Below the pieces are notes generated by a model, which worked only from the letters and a program-made list of their open reading frames with translations, searched no databases and had not been told where the DNA came from. Source: CAVWXT01 sp963759115 (GTDB lineage Bacteria > Planctomycetota > Planctomycetia > Pirellulales > Thermoguttaceae). Taken from it: DNA of 64,000 nt. This document shows positions 9,504-18,122 of this stretch, in pieces (positions within the stretch are counted from its first letter, which is position 1; each line of letters starts with the position of its first letter). The stretch is from positions 124,001-188,000 of the forward strand of contig CAVWXT010000003.1 of assembly GCA_963759115.1 (NCBI GenBank). The letters run 5' to 3'. Both the position numbers and the translations under genes were made by a program.

Positions 9504-10720
9504 TCACTGGGTCGGCGCTCGATCGCTCGGCGTCGGAGAAGCCTTGCGATAAGGCCACTGCCGACTTGTTTCGTTTTCCGACGCAACCTGGTCGAAGAAC
9601 TCCAAATACTGCCGGCCCACATTCGGCCAGAACATGGGCCTTGCGTACTGGTACGCTCTGACGCCGAGTTTCAACCTGGAACGCGGTATCGCTGAGGAAT
9701 CGCAGCGTGGCATCCGCCATGGCACTGCTTTGGCCAAACGGCACGAGCAGACCGCGCCCGTTGGCCAGGACTTCTTCGGCGTACAGGTAGGGGGTGCTGA
9801 CCACGGCCCCGCCGGCTGCCAAGGCATACGCCAAGGTGCCGCTGGCAATCTGGTCCTTTCCCGGATAGGGAGTGACGTACACGTCGCAAGCCTGCAAGTG
9901 CTCCAGCAGGTCGGCAAGGCTGAGATACTTGTTGACAAAACGCACATGCGCGCCGACGCCCAGCGCTTCGGCCATCTCGACCAGGCTCTCTCGGTAGACT
10001 TCGCCCTCCTGACGCTTGACCTGCGGATGGGTGGCGCCCACGATCAGGTAGACGGCCTCGGGACAAGCGGCGACGATCCGGGGCATGGCCTGAATCATGT
10101 ATTCCAGCCCCTTGCCTCGATTGATCAGTCCGAAGGTGCAAATCACCCGCCGGCCCGCGAGTCCCAGCCGTGTCTTGTGCGTGCCGTCGCGCTGATAAGG
10201 GACCTCCGGCACTCCATGAGGAATCACCCGCACCTTCGCCCCCGACACGTCGTAGACCCTCTCCAGCAGCCTCGCCGCGACTCTTGGTCATGACGACGAT
10301 GCCTTGGCTGTGGGCCGCCAGGTTCTGGATGATGCGCCGTGGCAGCGGGGCGGGCTCGGTCAAGAGCGTGTGGAACGTGGTGACGATGGGCTTGCGGCAT
10401 TCGCGCACAAAGTCCAACACGCGGATGCCCCATTCGCCCGGATAGAGGCCGAATTCGTGCTGCAAGCTCACCACGTCGCACGGGCCGTCGTTGGCCACCT
10501 CCGCGGCCAGGCGGTAGGCGTCCGGGCGGCTGTTGTCGATGACGTGGACCACGCGCGGGTCGTCGTAGCGAAGCTCGCGCGTCTTCTGGATGGCTGCCAC
10601 CGAGGACACCGGCTCCGGCGCAGCCATGTCCACGGCGTCGGCCGAGTCACGGGTGAACGTTGCCAGTCCGCACGCTTCCGGCGGATAGGTCGATACGAAA
10701 AGGGGTCGAACGGTATTCAC
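9504..10720 (-). CDS. GT4-family glycosyltransferase (frameshifted)
   Basis: This is a nucleotide-sugar-dependent glycosyltransferase with the GT-B fold. The N-terminal acceptor half (10720 to about 10270) reads FVSTYPPEACGLATFTRD, VVSLQHEFGLYPGEWG and PIVTTFHTLL. The donor-binding half (10248 to about 9680) has VIPHGVPEVPY, CTFGLINRGKGLEYMI, PYPGKDQIASGTLAYALAAG and VVSTPYLYAEEVLANGRG. The last 60 residues, from RAYQYARPMFWPNVGRQYLEFF to the stop at 9504, lie in another frame, so two shifts (near 10260 and 9680) are required. The start is GTG at 10720 behind AAAGGAGGT with five bases of spacing, an excellent ribosome site. It is the first gene of the four-gene glycan operon. The sugar donor is not identifiable. 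Confidence 0.82.
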
Positions 10721-10888
10721 GGGTCACCTCCTTTGGTTGTTTCAAGTACTCCATTCGGCGAGAAATCCGAATCGACGGACTGCAAGCCGGACTCCGTTTC
10801 CGAGAGCAGTTCAAGACAGACACCCTTCCCTGATCTGTGCGTTCCGAAGCAAAGCGAAAGAGTACTGCTGACGATCGTCGCACTTCTG

Positions 10889-11065
10889 TCACCCCCAGAA
10901 ATGCTTCCCTCTCATCCCGTGTCCCAGGAAGGACAGCACTGCGAGGACGAGGAAGATAACGAACAGTATCTTCGCTCCTTCCCAGGAGAGGGCTGCCACT
11001 CCTGCGAATCCAAAGAAGCCCGCAATCAGAGCGATAATGAGAAACGTAACGGCAAGCTGTAACAT
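10889..11065 (-). CDS. DUF1328 small membrane protein
   Basis: This 58-residue protein starts at MLQLAVTFLIIALIAG and has two hydrophobic helices (about residues 3-22 and 29-49) separated by the conserved GFAGVAA segment. It ends in a basic tail. This matches the YtjA/DUF1328 family, small inner-membrane proteins of unknown role often found among stress genes. I chose the internal ATG at 11065 rather than the longer frame from 11188 because GGAG lies eight to nine bases ahead and the family begins exactly here. It is followed by the GT4 operon in the same direction about 170 bases on. Confidence 0.82.
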   Translation of the reverse strand: MLQLAVTFLIIALIAGFFGFAGVAALSWEGAKILFVIFLVLAVLSFLGHGMRGKHFWG

Positions 11066-11224
11066 GGTGAAGTTCTCCTTCACAAAAAAGATCCTCAAGG
11101 ACTTCTCGAAGAAGTGTTTCGTTGTTCGCCAGGCATTGCCGGGAAGACCGATCACGAGGTAGCAGATGTTTGCGATCGCGGTCAGCATTTTGCCCCCCTT
11201 GTACAGTAAATGGCCGACAGACCG

Positions 11225-11422
11225 TCAGGCGACCTGACCGGCCTCGGCACGGATTCGTTCCCACACCTCCGAACGATGGACAGGAACATCGGCATCGACC
11301 TCGAAGCCCAGTTTCACGTTCGCGCCTCGAATACCGAGCACCGTGACTTTCAGCAGGCGATGAAACCCATCGGTCCCGCCGACCACAACCGACTCCTGGC
11401 TCTTCCTCGATAGAACTAACAT
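11225..11422 (-). CDS. csrA: Carbon storage regulator CsrA
   Basis: This is a 65-residue RNA-binding regulator that blocks or stabilises mRNAs at GGA motifs. It begins MLVLSRKSQESVVVGG, the family signature, and continues to VTVLGIRGANVKLGFE and DVPVHRSEVWERI, covering the whole beta-strand dimer fold including the conserved Arg of VHRSE that contacts RNA. There is a longer-than-usual loop (GGTDGFHRLLKVT). The ATG at 11422 overlaps the end of the upstream DUF2294 gene by seven bases, with GGAGG seven bases ahead, indicating translational coupling. The shared leader upstream contains three GGA motifs and a terminator-like hairpin, so feedback by CsrA is possible. Confidence 0.92.
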   Translation of the reverse strand: MLVLSRKSQESVVVGGTDGFHRLLKVTVLGIRGANVKLGFEVDADVPVHRSEVWERIRAEAGQVA

Positions 11423-11859
11423 GGCAAAACCTCCGTTTTTTGTGACGACTCGCCCAATCCGTTCCCGCTCCAACTGCCCGCGGGTACGCCGCGGGCGAGC
11501 AGGAACACCTGCACCATCGTGCCGGTCGTGAAGACCTGCACCACGGTGCCCGAAGTCGGCTCGACTTCCGCGGCCGCTTCGCGCACCTCGACCCCGGTAA
11601 TTCGCTTGATGTCCTGGCGCAGCGAGTCGGCGGAGTCGCTGAACAACTGCCGATGAAACTCCTGCACCTGAGCGGCGCCGGCCGGGCTTTGGGCCAGGGC
11701 CTGCTCGGCGGGCGACAAGGCCCCGTGCAGCGTGATCAGCAGCGTGTCGCCGCTCAGAACCACGGCCACCGATTTGGGCTCGTGGCCCGTTCGCTGCTGC
11801 TGGAAAGCGATGGCCGCTTGAGCAATCTGCTGTGCCACGCTTGGATCGAGGTTTTCCAT
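11416..11859 (-). CDS. DUF2294-family protein upstream of csrA
   Basis: This 147-residue protein contains a DUF2294-like domain: VAVVLSGDTLLITLHGALSPAEQALAQ (about 31-57), then HRQLFSDSADSLRQDIKRITGVEVREA (about 69-95) and VVQVFTTG. The family often comes alone or in pairs in environmental bacteria and has no proven function. The C-terminal 40 residues after the domain are low complexity and may be poorly conserved. The protein is coupled to csrA by a seven-base overlap, and a G-rich ribosome site lies just before its ATG. A second DUF2294 gene lies on the opposite strand at 12223, so the two may descend from a duplication. Confidence 0.75.
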   Translation of the reverse strand: MENLDPSVAQQIAQAAIAFQQQRTGHEPKSVAVVLSGDTLLITLHGALSPAEQALAQSPAGAAQVQEFHRQLFSDSADSLRQDIKRITGVEVREAAAEVEPTSGTVVQVFTTGTMVQVFLLARGVPAGSWSGNGLGESSQKTEVLPC

Positions 11860-11905
11860 CGGATCCCCCCCGCAGTGATTGTGAACGTCTTACATCGCCA
11901 AGAAC

Positions 11906-11956
11906 AAAAAAAGCCGACGTGGCGGAACACCCGAAAGTGTTCGACCACGTCGGCTT
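11906..11956 (-). terminator. Strong intrinsic terminator-like hairpin
   Basis: Read on the minus strand, AAGCCGACGTGG pairs perfectly with CCACGTCGGCTT. An inner GAACAC/GTGTTC stem follows, then a run of seven T residues (11906-11912). No gene ends just before it, which points to termination of a short RNA or attenuation ahead of DUF2294-csrA. Confidence 0.8.
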
Positions 11957-12060
11957 ACTCTCGAACGAGCCCCCCGGCACGGCCGGGTTGCTCTTCATCT
12001 AGTCATCCGACAACTTCATTGGAAAAGCCGCGATCAAGCGATCCGCGACTCATTCCACGC
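11906..12060 (-). ncRNA. Candidate leader RNA or small RNA upstream of DUF2294-csrA
   Basis: A transcript starting from the promoter at 12067-12094 would run about 150 bases to a strong hairpin and T run. It contains GGA three times within its first 60 bases and a second small hairpin (CGCGATC...GATCCGCG, about 12029-12051). The layout fits either a free small RNA or an attenuated leader of the DUF2294-csrA mRNA, whose start codon is only about 50 bases further on. GGA motifs are CsrA-binding signals in known systems. Their role here is inference. Confidence 0.5.
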
Positions 12061-12066
12061 TTACAA

Positions 12067-12094
12067 ATTATACGCCGCCGAGCGGGCAACGCAA
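12067..12094 (-). promoter_or_regulatory. Sigma-70-type promoter for csrA leader
   Basis: On the minus strand a perfect TATAAT (12067-12072) is preceded after 16 bases by TTGCGT (12089-12094), four of six matches to the -35 consensus. It points towards the leader RNA and the DUF2294-csrA genes. Confidence 0.6.
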
Positions 12095-12222
12095 TAGGAC
12101 TTTTGCCTTTCTTCCACATTTGGTATCATTTTGCCTGGATTACTGTGGAGAACCTGATGGCTCATGTTCCGTCAACCGAAGAGGACTTTCGCCCGCATAT
12201 CGCTCCCATAGAGGGGGTCGCC

Positions 12223-12603
12223 ATGAAAACACAGGGAGAAATCGAAGCCGCCATTTGTGAAGGAGTTAGTCGCTTTGAGCAGGATTACATGGGCCGGGGA
12301 CCCAAGGACATTTATGCCCACCTGCTCGGCGATCTCCTCGTGGTCCGCCTTCAAGGCGTGTTGACCGCGGCCGAACAGCATCTGGTCAAGTCGCTTTCCG
12401 CCGAGAAGGGGCGGGACCTGTTGAAGCAAGTGCGGACCCATCTGATCGAGACGGCCCGTCCAGTCATGGAAGCGATGGTCCAAGAGATCACCGGCGTCAA
12501 GGTGTTGACCCTGCACCATGACATCAGCACCGTAACCGGCGAGGAGGTTGTTCTCTTTACCCTTGCCGAGTCGCCCATTCTTCGCGACGCCAAGAAGAAA
12601 TAG
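12223..12603 (+). CDS. DUF2294-family protein
   Basis: This 126-residue protein is a canonical DUF2294 member. It begins MKTQGEIEAAICEGVSRFEQ and contains YMGRGPKDIYAHLLGDLLVV, LQGVLTAAEQHLVKS, RTHLIETARPVMEAMVQEITG and ISTVTGEEVVLFTLAES. The start at 12223 is supported by GAGGGGG five bases ahead and by the usual family beginning, rather than the upstream ATG at 12157. The function is unknown. It is divergent from the DUF2294-csrA pair, with the leader promoter between them, and converges on the Vps62-like gene, ending 23 bases from it. Confidence 0.85.
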   Translation: MKTQGEIEAAICEGVSRFEQDYMGRGPKDIYAHLLGDLLVVRLQGVLTAAEQHLVKSLSAEKGRDLLKQVRTHLIETARPVMEAMVQEITGVKVLTLHHDISTVTGEEVVLFTLAESPILRDAKKK

Positions 12604-12625
12604 CGGTTCCGGCTGATCCTTGAAA

Positions 12626-13708
12626 TCAACGCCCGGAAAGTTGCCGCCGGATCAGATCCGTACACAGCCTTTGAGAATACCTGCTTCTAGAGAAGCATTC
12701 TCCGCTGTCTTTCTCGGCAATACCGGCACACCAGGCCTCCACAAACCCATCCGATCGCTCGCCGATCTCGTTGAATGCTGGCCCCCAACAGCCCGAGTTG
12801 ATGTAGTTCAGAACCGGCAGGTCGACTCTCGAAGGGCTTCCCCAGAGACCGGCGTAGTAGATGAAGAACTGGCCATTCATCGCTCCTTGTCTCGAACCGA
12901 CATTAACAAGAGGGCCGCTCGACGTTACGTTCCCGTCTGGCCATTTCACGGAACCTGCTGTCCAGCTTTCGTGTCGTACTCCATCCTCACTGCCTTCGAG
13001 CAAGCTGGTGTGGCTGCCTCGTTCCGCGTAGACTACGGGGCGACCGCCAATTCGCTTGATGGAAGGCCACTCACGTTGTTCAATGCCGGCGTGTCCCAGC
13101 AGACGCAAGGCGACGGGTTCGTGGCTCGCGTCCAGCACCACGTGGACTCCTTCCCAGTCTCCCCCGTGGCACCCAATCTCCACTTCACCGATGCCGGCAA
13201 TGTGCGTCACCAATCCGGTGTTGTAGGCATAGAATCGCCAGTATTGGACGGTGATGCCGCCAATATCGTTCAGGTACGTATGAAAGTAGGTCACCCATTC
13301 CGTCGAATCCAAGCTGCCGCGTCGAAACCGGTCGGGAACGTCTTCCAAGTAGAAGGTTACCGCTTTGTTCCTGTCACACCACTCATAGGAATCAACGTCC
13401 TCTTTCGCCCCCCAGCCGTCCCGCTGGATCCAATGCAGGTCCTGCTGTCCGGGTGATTTGATGCACAGGCGTTTCTGGTGGCTTCGGTGATCGAAATAGT
13501 ACAGCGACGTCTTGGGCAGAAACCAGTCCACATTCGTCGGCAGATTTGGCTCATCCCGTACGTAGTAGACGATCGGAGCGTACTGCTCCGCCAATCGCTG
13601 CTCGACCGCATCATTGAAACCGTTGCCGTCCTTCTCTGAAGGCGTCAAACGTGTTGTTGCCGGACACGGTTTATCAGCGGGAAGTTTTTCGGATCTAGGA
13701 ATCTCCAT
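12626..13708 (-). CDS. Vps62-like protein
   Basis: This 360-residue protein resembles the Vps62 (vacuolar sorting 62-related) family, known in fungi, plants and scattered bacteria. Key blocks are QYAPIVYYVRDEPNLPTNVDWF (about 42-63), a central YWRFYAYNT segment and GGDWEGVHVVLD (about 187-198). AERGSHTS follows in the position where relatives have YxAxxGHAS-type sequence. No signal peptide is evident. The ATG at 13708 has GGAG seven bases ahead, and a GTG three bases earlier is an alternative. The biochemical role of bacterial members is not known. A catalytic role has not been shown, and the conserved His/Asp/Trp positions are only suggestive. Confidence 0.75.
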   Translation of the reverse strand: MEIPRSEKLPADKPCPATTRLTPSEKDGNGFNDAVEQRLAEQYAPIVYYVRDEPNLPTNVDWFLPKTSLYYFDHRSHQKRLCIKSPGQQDLHWIQRDGWGAKEDVDSYEWCDRNKAVTFYLEDVPDRFRRGSLDSTEWVTYFHTYLNDIGGITVQYWRFYAYNTGLVTHIAGIGEVEIGCHGGDWEGVHVVLDASHEPVALRLLGHAGIEQREWPSIKRIGGRPVVYAERGSHTSLLEGSEDGVRHESWTAGSVKWPDGNVTSSGPLVNVGSRQGAMNGQFFIYYAGLWGSPSRVDLPVLNYINSGCWGPAFNEIGERSDGFVEAWCAGIAEKDSGECFSRSRYSQRLCTDLIRRQLSGR

Positions 13709-13741
13709 CACTGAACTCCGTAGTGCGGATTACCTCCCCTT

Positions 13742-14023
13742 TCAGAATTGGGGACTAGGAGATCTGAACCCTTCTTCCTTCCAGTGCGACGACTTGGGGA
13801 TCACCTGCAACTGGTCCACCACACGCTGGACCCCCTGAGTGTTCTGCGCCGCGCGTACGGCAGGGCGACGCTGGTGCTCGTACTGAATATGGCCCGAGAG
13901 AGTTGTCGAGCCGTTGCGGGTCGATACGGTCACCTTACATGGCGGCCGCATGCCGTGGTTTGACAATTGCCGGATCACGTTTTGGTTGAGAAGGTGATCC
14001 GGGACAGGGACTCTCTTAAGCAT
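13742..14023 (-). CDS. BON-domain protein
   Basis: This 93-residue protein covers one BON domain, a small fold found in periplasmic and membrane-associated stress proteins such as OsmY. The sequence runs LLNQNVIRQLSNHGMRPPCKVTVSTRNGSTTLSGHIQ, followed by RRPAVRAAQNTQGVQRVVDQL, giving the alpha-beta-beta-alpha-beta pattern and the conserved Gly and Val positions. No signal peptide is seen, so a cytoplasmic location is likely. The start at 14023 is preceded by GGGAG seven bases away and replaces a longer frame. The downstream neighbour in the same direction is the Vps62-like gene, 33 bases on, possibly co-transcribed. Confidence 0.8.
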   Translation of the reverse strand: MLKRVPVPDHLLNQNVIRQLSNHGMRPPCKVTVSTRNGSTTLSGHIQYEHQRRPAVRAAQNTQGVQRVVDQLQVIPKSSHWKEEGFRSPSPQF

Positions 14024-14167
14024 GGTCGGACTCCCATAGAGAAGATGGTTCTGCATGCATGGATGCGCAGAGAAGGGGGTCGACCGAATTGTCGCTGAGA
14101 ATGGCTCAGGATAGGGGGGGGATTTACCCTTCCATGTAACTATAGGCTCAAGCACGCCAGAATACAA

Positions 14168-14589
14168 CCCCCCTCCTGCTCAATACGGTCGCGCGACTGT
14201 CCCATGCTCGGTCTCCTTCCTGAAAGAGGTTGGGCGTGTGCTTGGGCTACCATCGTCTGATGGCGCAGCTCCAGTTTCCAGACGTATCCCATCGTACGGC
14301 ACATCCCGGAGTTTCTAAGTACTTTGGCCGGCCAACTGAGCTGAGCCACTGGGGTGATGCCAACAAACGTTCCTTTCCCGGCACCCCCCGATCACTTTGC
14401 GTTTTGGCTGTCTTCGCGGCCAAAGCAGTCCGAGATTGCCATCACCAAACTCAAGACACCGAAATGCCGTCGATAACGAGGTTCTTAGCATTTCTTCCAG
14501 CACGGCTGGGGATCGCGGTACAATGTTCCCCCAACGTAACGGCGCACACCAGGGGTGGCAATGCAACTGCGACCCTGACGTGCCGGCTC
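14168..14589. other. Intergenic stretch, nothing recognised
   Basis: About 420 bases between the BON gene and the GH57 gene. The open frames here lack ribosome sites and family features. No tRNA-like cloverleaf or clear repeat was seen. Confidence 0.5.
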
Positions 14590-16773
14590 TTAAGCCGTCG
14601 CCGCCACGGCTTCTTCGTGGTGGTTGTTCTCGGCGCGGCTGGTGTCCAGCGACATCTGCATCGTGACGCTCCAGCGGCCTTCCTTGTCGGCCTCGACCAG
14701 CCAGTGCGGCATCACCACTACCGACTGGTGGATCAACTCAAAGCCGCCCTCCGATTGGCTGACCGTCTCGATGGGGAACGTCCAGAAGTTGCTGGGCCGC
14801 GACATCTTCAGGCCTACGTCGATCCCCAGCCACTCGTCGGTCAGACCTAGGCCGAAGACGTTGCTCAAATCGAGCTTCGCGCCGAGCTGGCCGAGAATCT
14901 TGCCGTCGATGTCGGAGAAATTCCGCCCGTAGGCGTTCGCGGGCAGGCCGGCAAAGTTGAACTCGACGGCAAAATGCAGCGGCCGGTCCGTGGGGAGATT
15001 CTCCAGCAGATAGGCCACTTGCAGCGTGGAACTGCCGGCATCGAGCGTCAGCCCCTTCGTGATCCGCACGAGTGCGCCGCAAGCGGTTCCCTCGCGGAGC
15101 AGTTGCACCTGGATGCGGTCGGGATTGCGGCGGATGCGGGCCTCGTAGATTCCGTTGAGGAAGTCGCCCCGTTGCGGCGCCGTCCCCGCCGCCACCGCCT
15201 CCAGCGTGGCGTCGTTGTCGTAGAACGAATCCAGCAGGCTCTTGCGGGCGTGGTCGTCGTATTGCAGCCGATCTTGAAGGTTGGGCTGTTTGAACACCAC
15301 GCGCTCGTGAATGCTGGCCACCTGGCCGTGCTGTTGATGTTCGCCGGCCAGCACCTTGCGATGGTAAGCCTCGGGACGGCGGGCCAGCGTGGCCAGCAGG
15401 TTGTGCTGGATGCGGCGGACGTCCAACTCCGACAATTGCCCGCCGCGGCTCGGCGCCACCAACGCCATCAGTTTGTCATTGGCCAGGCGGACCTCCTGAC
15501 GGGCGTCAAAATTGAAGTCGTCGGCCGTGGCCTCGATCCAGGAATCGGGCCGGCCGACCGCGCGGTCCAACAGGTTGTCGGCGGCAATCAGGTGCTGATA
15601 GACGGCGTTGCGGAGGTGCGGCAGATAGATGCCGCCGAAGGCGCCGTGCCAGTAGCTGCAATTGCACTGGCCGCGATACAATTCGGTGCGGGCCTGCTCG
15701 ACCAGTTCGGCGCTCGTCGGCTCGCCGGCCGCGGCCGCGTCGACCGTCTCTTGCAGCCGCCGGCTGACCATCATCATGCGGGAGTACGCCTCGTCGGCTT
15801 CCGGATACTTCACGCGGAAGTTCCGCCAGAACCCGCCCCGCACGAACGGCCGCAACGACGTCCAGTGCGGGTCGTTCTGCATCTCGTGCGCAATCCGCTC
15901 GTACTCGGCGAGTTGTTCCGCGGGCAAAGCCCATTCCGTCATCTCGCGGTAGCTGCAATCGGGAAGGTAGACCTTGCCCACCGGCGGCACGTTGTCAAAC
16001 GCCTCGGCCAGCGTAGTCACTTGGACCCAATGCTGGTTCTGCACCAGGGTATCGAAGAACCGCGAGAGCCAGCCGTCGTCGTAGACGTGTTTCTTCGTTT
16101 CCGGCCAGGTGCCGAACTTCTCGCCGTCGTCGCCGAAGACGATGATCGGATCGGAGTGTTGCTCGGCGATCTTGGCCAGGTAGTCGATCGTTTCTTGCGG
16201 TGCGGCGAAGGGAATTGTGTAGCGGAGGCGTTCGCTGCCGGGGAACACGGAGAGCGCCCGGCCCTCATCCTCGGTCAGCAGGTGGCCGGCCAATTGCGAC
16301 TCGGTCAGCCCGGCGCACTTGAAGTGGAAGTCGTCCAACACCGTGTACTCGATGCCGGCATCGACCAGATCGCGGGTGAACGACTGCTCCCAGACGCGTT
16401 CCGGCACCCAAAGGCCGCGGACCGTGGCGCCCAGGCGATTTTGCAGCCAGCGGGTGTAGCTGCGGATTTGGCCGATGCGGTCGCGCGACGGAATCATCGC
16501 CAGGATCGGCTCGAAGTATGCCCCGCCGATGATCTCCAGTTGCCGCCGCTCGATCAGTTCCGCCAGCCGGTCGACGTACTCGGGATGATGCGCCGCGAGC
16601 CACTCCATCAGCGAGCCGCTCACGTGCAGCGAGATCTTCAAGGACTCGTAGCGGCCGAGAACGTCCAGGAAAGGGCGATAACTGTCTTCAAACGCTTGCT
16701 GGAAAACGTGATCGAAGTTGCCGACGGGCTGGTGGTTGTGCAGGGCCAGGATCAAACGAATGTGGTTGGGCAT
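14590..16773 (-). CDS. GH57 alpha-amylase/4-alpha-glucanotransferase
   Basis: This is an intact 727-residue member of glycoside hydrolase family 57, retaining enzymes that cut and transfer alpha-1,4-glucans. Conserved region 1 is at the N-terminus (ALHNHQPVGN, about 11-20). GGAYFEPILAMIP follows, then GLWVPERVWEQ (about 121-131) with the catalytic Glu nucleophile and FGDDGEKFG (about 214-222) with the acid/base Asp. The C-terminal half has a beta-sandwich region typical of DUF1925/DUF1926-containing glucanotransferases. The start at 16773 gives the family beginning MPNHIRLILALHNHQP. The gene forms a cluster with GalT, a second GH57 and GlgA on the same strand, pointing to glycogen handling in the cytoplasm. 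Confidence 0.9.
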   Translation of the reverse strand: MPNHIRLILALHNHQPVGNFDHVFQQAFEDSYRPFLDVLGRYESLKISLHVSGSLMEWLAAHHPEYVDRLAELIERRQLEIIGGAYFEPILAMIPSRDRIGQIRSYTRWLQNRLGATVRGLWVPERVWEQSFTRDLVDAGIEYTVLDDFHFKCAGLTESQLAGHLLTEDEGRALSVFPGSERLRYTIPFAAPQETIDYLAKIAEQHSDPIIVFGDDGEKFGTWPETKKHVYDDGWLSRFFDTLVQNQHWVQVTTLAEAFDNVPPVGKVYLPDCSYREMTEWALPAEQLAEYERIAHEMQNDPHWTSLRPFVRGGFWRNFRVKYPEADEAYSRMMMVSRRLQETVDAAAAGEPTSAELVEQARTELYRGQCNCSYWHGAFGGIYLPHLRNAVYQHLIAADNLLDRAVGRPDSWIEATADDFNFDARQEVRLANDKLMALVAPSRGGQLSELDVRRIQHNLLATLARRPEAYHRKVLAGEHQQHGQVASIHERVVFKQPNLQDRLQYDDHARKSLLDSFYDNDATLEAVAAGTAPQRGDFLNGIYEARIRRNPDRIQVQLLREGTACGALVRITKGLTLDAGSSTLQVAYLLENLPTDRPLHFAVEFNFAGLPANAYGRNFSDIDGKILGQLGAKLDLSNVFGLGLTDEWLGIDVGLKMSRPSNFWTFPIETVSQSEGGFELIHQSVVVMPHWLVEADKEGRWSVTMQMSLDTSRAENNHHEEAVAATA

Positions 16774-16883
16774 GATGTGTAGGCAACGCTTGGCTTTGAG
16801 GTGGGTCAGACTGCGGAAGGAAGACACCGTTCCTGCGGCTCATGGAACGGGAATATCTCCTTAATCGGCAGTCACACCCCAGT

Positions 16884-17924
16884 TTATCCAGTCTGCCTGG
16901 CCAGAATATTTTGCGATTCTGGCCATTCAATCTCCACTTCACGAAGGAAGGCGGCGGCCTCTTCCGGCGGCACGGGATTGATGTAGAATCCCGTCCCCCA
17001 CTCGAAGCCGGCCGTCTTCGTCAAGCTCGGCATAATCTCTACATGCCAGTGATAATGCCCCAGCTCCTGCGTGTCAAAGGGGGCCGTGTGAATGATGTAA
17101 TTGTACGCCGGCTGGTCAAGGGCCGCCTCGATCTTCACGATCACCTGCCGCATCACGCCCGACAGCTCGTCGACTTCGTTCTTCTGAATGTTTTCGAAGT
17201 GGCTGGAGTGATTCTTCGGCAGGATCCACGTCTCGAAGGGGAACCGGCTGGCGAACGGGCAAAAGGCCACAAAGCCGGGCGTATCCAACACGATCCGCTT
17301 CTCGCTGGCCAACTCCTGCTGAATCATGTCGCAATAGACGCAGCGGCCCCGATAGTTGGAAAATTCCAACGAACCGGTCATTTCCTCCCAAACGTTGATG
17401 GGCACGATCGGGGTGACGATCAGTTGGCTGTGGGTGTGTTCCAGCGAGGCCCCCGCCGCCGCACCCACGTTCTTGAAGATCATCCCGTAGACCAGCCGGG
17501 GATCCTTTTTCAGGTCGACCAGCCGGTCGCGGTATACCCAGAACACCTCGCGGAGCTCCTCTTCGGTGAGTTCCGAGGTGCTCACCAGGTGCCGGGGCGA
17601 CTCGATGATGACCTCGTGCGCGCCGACGCCGCGCATCATGTCGTAGATGCCTTCGCCGCGCTTGTTGAGTTGGCCTTCGATTTCCAGGGCGGGGAACTTG
17701 TTGGGCACGACGCGGACGCGCCACCCTTCGCGGTTGCGCTGCGAGCCGGGCTTGCGGTAGGCGATGATTTCGCCGGGCGTCTTGTCTTCGTGTCCTTCGC
17801 AGAACGGGCAGAAGCGGCCCTTCTGCCGTTGCGGCGTGGAATCGAAGTCGTGCGGCCGTTTCGCCCGCGCGCTGGCGATAATCACCCAGCGGCCGACGAT
17901 CGGGTCTTTGCGGAGGTCAGGCAT
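16884..17924 (-). CDS. galT: Galactose-1-phosphate uridylyltransferase
   Basis: This 346-residue GalT-family nucleotidyltransferase swaps UDP between glucose-1-phosphate and a hexose phosphate. It has the first zinc site CPFCEGHE (about 39-46), HTHSQLI (about 163-169), a second Cys pair (CVYCD, about 196-200) and the active-site triad block HYHWHVEIMP (about 293-302), in which His-Trp-His holds the covalently uridylylated His. Length and order match the family well. It lies between the two GH57 genes on the same strand. Here it may feed UDP- or glucose-1-phosphate pools for glycogen rather than serve a Leloir pathway, since no galactokinase or epimerase is nearby. Some relatives act on other hexose phosphates. 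Confidence 0.9.
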   Translation of the reverse strand: MPDLRKDPIVGRWVIIASARAKRPHDFDSTPQRQKGRFCPFCEGHEDKTPGEIIAYRKPGSQRNREGWRVRVVPNKFPALEIEGQLNKRGEGIYDMMRGVGAHEVIIESPRHLVSTSELTEEELREVFWVYRDRLVDLKKDPRLVYGMIFKNVGAAAGASLEHTHSQLIVTPIVPINVWEEMTGSLEFSNYRGRCVYCDMIQQELASEKRIVLDTPGFVAFCPFASRFPFETWILPKNHSSHFENIQKNEVDELSGVMRQVIVKIEAALDQPAYNYIIHTAPFDTQELGHYHWHVEIMPSLTKTAGFEWGTGFYINPVPPEEAAAFLREVEIEWPESQNILARQTG

Positions 17925-17933
17925 GGGGAGAGG

Positions 17934-17989
17934 TCAGGGTTCAGGGTTCAGAGGTCAGGGTTCAGAGGTCAGGGTTCAGAGGTCAGCGG
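17934..17989. repeat. Short tandem repeat, GGTTCAGAGGTCAGG
   Basis: Three to four head-to-tail copies of a 15-base unit (GTTCAGAGGTCAGGG) lie directly upstream of galT. Half-units such as GGTTCAGGGTTCAG sit at the left edge. It is a small minisatellite with no coding role. Confidence 0.85.
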
Positions 17990-18122
17990 TCAACCGCCTG
18001 CGTTTTCGCAGCTACGGGCTTGTTGCAGATACGTGAGTTCCTGCGGAAGAGAATCTGTCGGAATAGCTGCGGCTGCTCTCTTATCTCTCATCTTCCTGAA
18101 CCCCGAATCCTGAACCCTCTTC

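Noticed and set aside
14974..16782. Plus-strand open frame of about 600 codons
   Set aside because: It is antisense to the intact GH57 gene with catalytic motifs; no domain recognised.
17934..17989. Possible CRISPR array
   Set aside because: Units are 15 bases in direct contact with no unique spacers.
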